Source of the DNA: Choristoneura fumiferana
Taxonomy: Eukaryota > Arthropoda > Insecta > Lepidoptera > Tortricidae
Assembly (NCBI RefSeq): GCF_025370935.1
Contig: NC_133493.1
Span: 434,970-498,969, forward strand
DNA: 64,000 nucleotides
Reading direction: 5' to 3'
The notes under the pieces are model-generated. The model did not search any database and had not been told where the DNA came from. It was given only the letters and a program-made list of their open reading frames with translations. Positions 62,151-64,000 of this stretch are shown piece after piece (the first letter of the stretch is position 1; the number at the start of each line of letters is the position of its first letter). The translations under genes and the position numbers were made by a program.

Positions 62151-64000
62151 ATGGTCGAAACACGGAGTAAGACAAAGACAGATCCCGCAACTACGGAATC
62201 CGAGCGGGTGCAACGCGACCGCCGCGAGCGGTCACCGCGCGGCACCCGGCCGGGTTCAACCACAACCGACGTCGGTGCTTCGGCATTGCCTGATAGAACG
62301 AGCATACCCACGGTGGGCAACGCCCCTGGTAGCGCGGCACAACCTAGCCCCGCCGCCGATCGCCCAAATGCTCCTTCTACCTCACGCAACGACGGAAATA
62401 CCCAAGCACCAACCGCTTCTAGCGTCCACAGTAAGCAATCTCGCAGCGAGCGCACACAATCATCGCGTTCGTCGGCGACCGTCCGTGCTCAGAAATTGGC
62501 GTTAGAAGCAGACGCTATGCGGCGCCAGGTGGAGCGCCAGCGTGAACTCGCGCGACAACAGGCGGATCGCGAGCGTCAGCAAGCGGAGCGCGAGCGTGAA
62601 ATCGCGCGTCAACAGGCGGATCGCGAGCGTCAACAAGCGGAGCGCGAGTTCGAACTCGCGCGTCAACAAGCTGTGCTCGCACGTCAGCAAGCAGAGCGCG
62701 AGCGCGAGCTTGCCCGCCTGGAGTCCGAGGCGGAGCAAACGGAGCTTCAAGCAAAACTCGCCGCTTTGGAAGCATCAGATAAGTCAGCTTGTAGTCGTAA
62801 TTCGTATTTTTCCGATCACAACGTAGAGAAGCGCACCTCCACGTGGGTTTCAGAACAAAATGTCAACGTGACCACGGCAAACCGAGTAGACATGCCTGGT
62901 AAGGCGCCGACTGTCACCTTGAGTAATCTTCAAGGACCCTATTCACAGCCGGCCGCCCCTGCCAACACGGTATCGTTCTATATGCCCGATGTCAACCGCG
63001 AAAACCACTCTAAACCCACACATACGTGTAGCCTTCTTAATAATAAATACGACACAATGACACAACAGCTATCTGAACGTTCTTCTTCCGACCCTATAAC
63101 AAAACTATCTCAAGCTATTAACGCTCTTTCCAACAAGCCAAAGAAACCCGAACTTATCACATTCTCGGGTGAAGTCAGCCAGTGGATGGCGTTCAAAAGT
63201 AGCTACGAGAGAACTAAATCTGTTTTCTCTCCTTCAGAGAATTTAGATCGCTTGAACAACGCAGTCCGCGGTCAAGCGTACCAGTCCGTCGCATCGCTCA
63301 TGTGGACTTCTGGCGACCCCGACGACATCGTGAAGGCCTTGGAACAGACTTATGCTCGACCGGAGCTCCTCGTGGCCCGCGAGGTCACCGAGCTGCGCAA
63401 CAGTCCTAAGCTAAGTTCTCCACAGGATTTAAATAGTCTAGCTAATAAACTACGTAATTTCGTTACGACTCTCAAGTTGCTTAATCAACACGAGTACTTG
63501 TCTTCCCCGGAGCTTTTTCGGTGTATTTTGGTGAAGTTAAGCGAGCACACCAGAGCCCGCTTCACGGATTTCGCCTCCATTCACGTACCAGAGGAACAAA
63601 ATATTACAAAACTCGAATTACTGTCACAATTTCTCTTATCTGAGGCAGATAAACAATTAAAATATAATTTTGTTGCTGACAGTACAGTTAAGGCGTCATC
63701 TCAACCGATGCACCTGAATTTACCTCGAACAAATAATTCCAAATTTCAATTCAAAAAGGAAGCGGTACACGCTACAGTATCCAATGGCAAAATATTTGAG
63801 CGCTGTACATTTTGTAAACAAGGGCCTCACGACATAAAAGCCTGCAAAGGTTTTCTAGGGCTTTCCATTGACGATAGATGGCGCTGGGTACGAGAGTCAA
63901 AAATTTGTTACCGGTGCCTTAAGGCCAATCCGCATACATGGAACAACTGCCGAGCGAAACGTTGTGGAGTTGACGGATGTTCAAGACGTCACAATGCACT
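62151..64000 (+). CDS. BEL/Pao-type retrotransposon gag(-pol), 5' part
   Basis: Open for 616 codons from ATG 62151 to the window edge with no stop; pol should continue beyond. It is markedly GC-rich compared with its flanks. Residues ~1-110 are Ser/Thr/Pro/Arg-rich. At ~115-205 there is a charged helical stretch of repeated (A)RQQA(D/E)RERQQAERE units, a likely coiled coil. At ~330-500 there is a DUF1759-like capsid region (ELITFSGEVSQWMAFKSSYE, LNNAVRGQAYQSVASLM, ARPELLVAREVTELRN). Two zinc knuckles follow: C552-x2-C555-x4-H560-x4-C565 and C586-x2-C589-x5-H595-x4-C600, then RCGVDGCSRRHNA. This is the usual BEL/Pao order, upstream of DUF1758 protease and RT. Gag packages element RNA in cytoplasmic particles. 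No frameshift is seen in the visible part, so this may be a recent copy. Confidence 0.85.
   Translation, partial: MVETRSKTKTDPATTESERVQRDRRERSPRGTRPGSTTTDVGASALPDRTSIPTVGNAPGSAAQPSPAADRPNAPSTSRNDGNTQAPTASSVHSKQSRSERTQSSRSSATVRAQKLALEADAMRRQVERQRELARQQADRERQQAEREREIARQQADRERQQAEREFELARQQAVLARQQAERERELARLESEAEQTELQAKLAALEASDKSACSRNSYFSDHNVEKRTSTWVSEQNVNVTTANRVDMPGKAPTVTLSNLQGPYSQPAAPANTVSFYMPDVNRENHSKPTHTCSLLNNKYDTMTQQLSERSSSDPITKLSQAINALSNKPKKPELITFSGEVSQWMAFKSSYERTKSVFSPSENLDRLNNAVRGQAYQSVASLMWTSGDPDDIVKALEQTYARPELLVAREVTELRNSPKLSSPQDLNSLANKLRNFVTTLKLLNQHEYLSSPELFRCILVKLSEHTRARFTDFASIHVPEEQNITKLELLSQFLLSEADKQLKYNFVADSTVKASSQPMHLNLPRTNNSKFQFKKEAVHATVSNGKIFERCTFCKQGPHDIKACKGFLGLSIDDRWRWVRESKICYRCLKANPHTWNNCRAKRCGVDGCSRRHNA

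Noticed and set aside
62093..62775. Minus-strand frames of 82-120 codons
   Set aside because: Antisense shadows of the GC-rich BEL/Pao gag; the + frame is continuous and has zinc knuckles.

Overview
This window looks like transposon-rich, gene-poor nuclear DNA of a moth or butterfly. The evidence is AT-rich eukaryotic sequence with GT/AG introns and polyA signals, no operons, and one 100-N scaffold gap. It also holds dense repeats of types familiar from Lepidoptera: tRNA-derived SINEs whose tail reads roughly CCAGCCTATATACGTCCCAC on the + strand, RTE-like LINE 3' ends ending near 'GGCCTATGTCCAGCAGTGGA', Helitron-like elements with TCCTACTA...CTAG ends, and many TIR/foldback MITEs. I cannot name the species.

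Host genes are few. The best supported is a two-exon MADF + BESS-like DNA-binding protein gene (14144-14482 joined to 15207-15620, phase-0 GT/AG intron). A second probable gene contributes its first coding exon at 35730-36034; it has a good start context and a clean splice donor, but its reading frame is broken in an A6 run. A GC-rich candidate terminal exon lies at 248-359, and a weaker GC-rich exon candidate at 9236-9366. A small unassigned ORF is at 31514-31723 and a frameshifted ORF relic at 6576-7005 (minus).

Mobile elements with coding capacity are three. A 5'-truncated Jockey-type LINE (20281-22712) carries reverse transcriptase, a 31-A tail and a one-base break in its endonuclease domain. 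A short minus-strand Ty3/gypsy-like LTR element (45105-47662) has 247/248-bp LTRs, a TATA target duplication, an 18-nt tRNA-Pro-type primer site and a gag/protease-remnant ORF, but no pol. A BEL/Pao-type gag (62151 to the window end) is open for 616 codons with two zinc knuckles and runs out of the window.

Region by region: 0-5 kb holds SINEs, Helitron debris, an unusual purine/pyrimidine inverted repeat and a GT microsatellite. 5-13 kb holds repeats, LINE relics and the gap. 13-16 kb holds a MITE, the MADF/BESS gene and further MITEs. 16-20 kb holds a SINE with an 11-bp TSD and several foldbacks. 20-25 kb holds the Jockey LINE, a Helitron and MITEs. 25-35 kb is nested SINE/LINE/MITE debris. 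35-38 kb holds the broken exon and Helitron fragments. 38-45 kb holds SINE, RTE and a 747-bp TATCGATA-rich TIR element. 45-48 kb holds the LTR element. 48-62 kb holds nested MITE-in-SINE, a foldback element with a 16-bp minisatellite, more TIR elements and a large direct duplication. 62-64 kb is the BEL gag.

No cooperating gene system, CRISPR array, rRNA or functional tRNA gene is visible. The interest lies in transposon architecture and insertion order, and in two host loci that would be easy to miss.
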